Assembly (NCBI GenBank): GCA_003520145.1
Contig: DOVJ01000146.1
Location: 1 to 5,754 of the forward strand
Length of the DNA: 5,754 nt
Direction: 5' to 3'
Origin: Eubacterium sp.
GTDB lineage: Bacteria; Bacillota; Clostridia; Lachnospirales; Lachnospiraceae
This document shows positions 5,292 through 5,754 of the stretch, in pieces. The translations under genes and the position numbers were made by a program. The notes beneath the pieces were generated by a model. The model worked only from the letters and a program-made list of their open reading frames with translations. It had not been told where the DNA came from and made no database searches. Within the stretch, counting starts at the first letter, position 1. The number at the start of each line of letters is the position of its first letter.

Positions 5292-5513
5292 TTGAAGACA
5301 CTAAAAGACGCTAGGATCGGAGAAACCGTTAAGGTTGTAAAACTTCATGGCGAAGGCGCTATAAAGCGCAGGATCATGGATATGGGTATCACTAAGAATA
5401 CCTATGTGTATGTTCGTAAGGTTGCTCCTCTTGGAGACCCTATCGAGATCACAGTAAGAGATTATGAATTGTCTATCCGTAAAGCTGATGCGGATATGAT
5501 AGAGGTAGAGTAG
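5292..5513 (+). CDS. feoA: FeoA-family protein (second copy), TTG start
   Basis: A 73-residue second FeoA: KTLKDARIGETVKVVKLHG, then AIKRRIMDMGITKNT with the conserved R..D-MG helix end, and APLGDPIEITVRDYELSIRK, the classic FeoA strand pair (PLGDPIEI, YELSIRK). It is clearly diverged from the first copy, which lacks PLGDPIEI and has AGNLIISVKGSRVAV instead, so the two represent different FeoA subtypes rather than a fresh duplication. GGAGG at 5279-5283 is 8 nt before a TTG at 5292; the in-frame GTG at 5283 lies on that site and would be untranslatable from it. No ATG is available in a suitable place. The feoB start follows 18 nt after the stop. Confidence 0.93.
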   Translation: MKTLKDARIGETVKVVKLHGEGAIKRRIMDMGITKNTYVYVRKVAPLGDPIEITVRDYELSIRKADADMIEVE

Positions 5514-5531
5514 GAAAGGACAAGTATAATT

Positions 5532-5754
5532 ATGAGTATTCGTATTGCCCTTGCGGGTAATCCAAACAGTGGTAAGACCACTCTTTTCAATGCCCTTACA
5601 GGTTCTAATCAGTTTGTTGGTAACTGGCCGGGTGTTACTGTTGAAAAAAAAGAAGGTAAGCTTAAGAAGTATGATGATGTTATCGTAACCGATCTTCCTG
5701 GTATATATTCGCTTTCACCATATACTCTTGAAGAAGTTGTTGCAAGAAATTATC
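5532..5754 (+). CDS. feoB: FeoB ferrous iron transporter, N-terminal G domain (3' end outside window)
   Basis: The first 74 residues of FeoB, the membrane Fe(II) permease with a GTPase domain at its N-terminus. Visible are G1 GNPNSGKT (residues 9-16), the switch I segment NWPGVTVEKKEG with the G2 Thr (T36), and G3 DLPG (54-57), all diagnostic for FeoB. The NWPGVTVE segment in particular separates it from other small GTPases. The membrane part lies beyond the window. AAAGGA at 5515-5520 is 11 nt before the ATG, a longer gap than for its neighbours. It is third in the feoA-feoA-feoB operon and presumably under the same iron repressor. Confidence 0.96.
   Translation, partial: MSIRIALAGNPNSGKTTLFNALTGSNQFVGNWPGVTVEKKEGKLKKYDDVIVTDLPGIYSLSPYTLEEVVARNY

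Overview
The window looks like chromosomal DNA of a low-to-moderate-GC Gram-positive anaerobe, most likely a member of Clostridia. The basis is strong AGGAGG-type ribosome binding sites before nearly every gene, near-consensus TTGACA/TATAAT promoters, a clostridial-type tandem feoA-feoA-feoB operon, a CsoR-type copper regulator and a YtrA-like GntR/ABC cassette. I cannot name the genus from sequence alone. There are no RNA genes, CRISPR arrays or insertion sequences.

Region 1 (1-1456, + strand): the 3' end of a YtrA-like GntR regulator is followed, with overlaps of 3 and 20 nt, by an ABC ATPase and a small four-helix membrane protein. This is a regulator-ATPase-permease cassette of the type that answers cell-envelope stress or antibiotics; the substrate is unknown.

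Region 2 (1523-4476, + strand): a copper-export operon. A TTGACA-N17-TATACT promoter is buried in a 47-bp near-perfect palindrome with two G6/C6 tracts, which has the character of paired CsoR operators. It drives copA, a P1B-type Cu(I) ATPase with an N-terminal metal-binding domain, and csoR, the Cu(I)-sensing repressor. The last 69 residues of CopA form a complete CopZ-like copper chaperone, preceded in frame by its own strong ribosome binding site and ATG. The gene may therefore yield both a CopA-CopZ fusion and free CopZ. A hairpin (4440-4476) separates this operon from the convergent next gene.

Region 3 (4493-5754): an iron-uptake locus. A short DtxR-family regulator on the - strand diverges from feoA-feoA-feoB (feoB is cut by the window end). 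Its metal-site residues match iron-sensing DtxR/IdeR rather than manganese-sensing MntR. The consensus feo promoter carries three copies of an 18-bp palindrome, AGTTAG-N6-CTAACT: one between -35 and -10, one over the start of transcription, and one just before the feoA ribosome binding site. The simplest model is that iron-loaded regulator represses feo.

Most of this is recognisable metal homeostasis. The parts most worth testing are the in-frame internal copZ start, the double G6 palindrome over the copA promoter, and the triple operator array paired with the iron-type DtxR protein. I saw no wholly unknown system.
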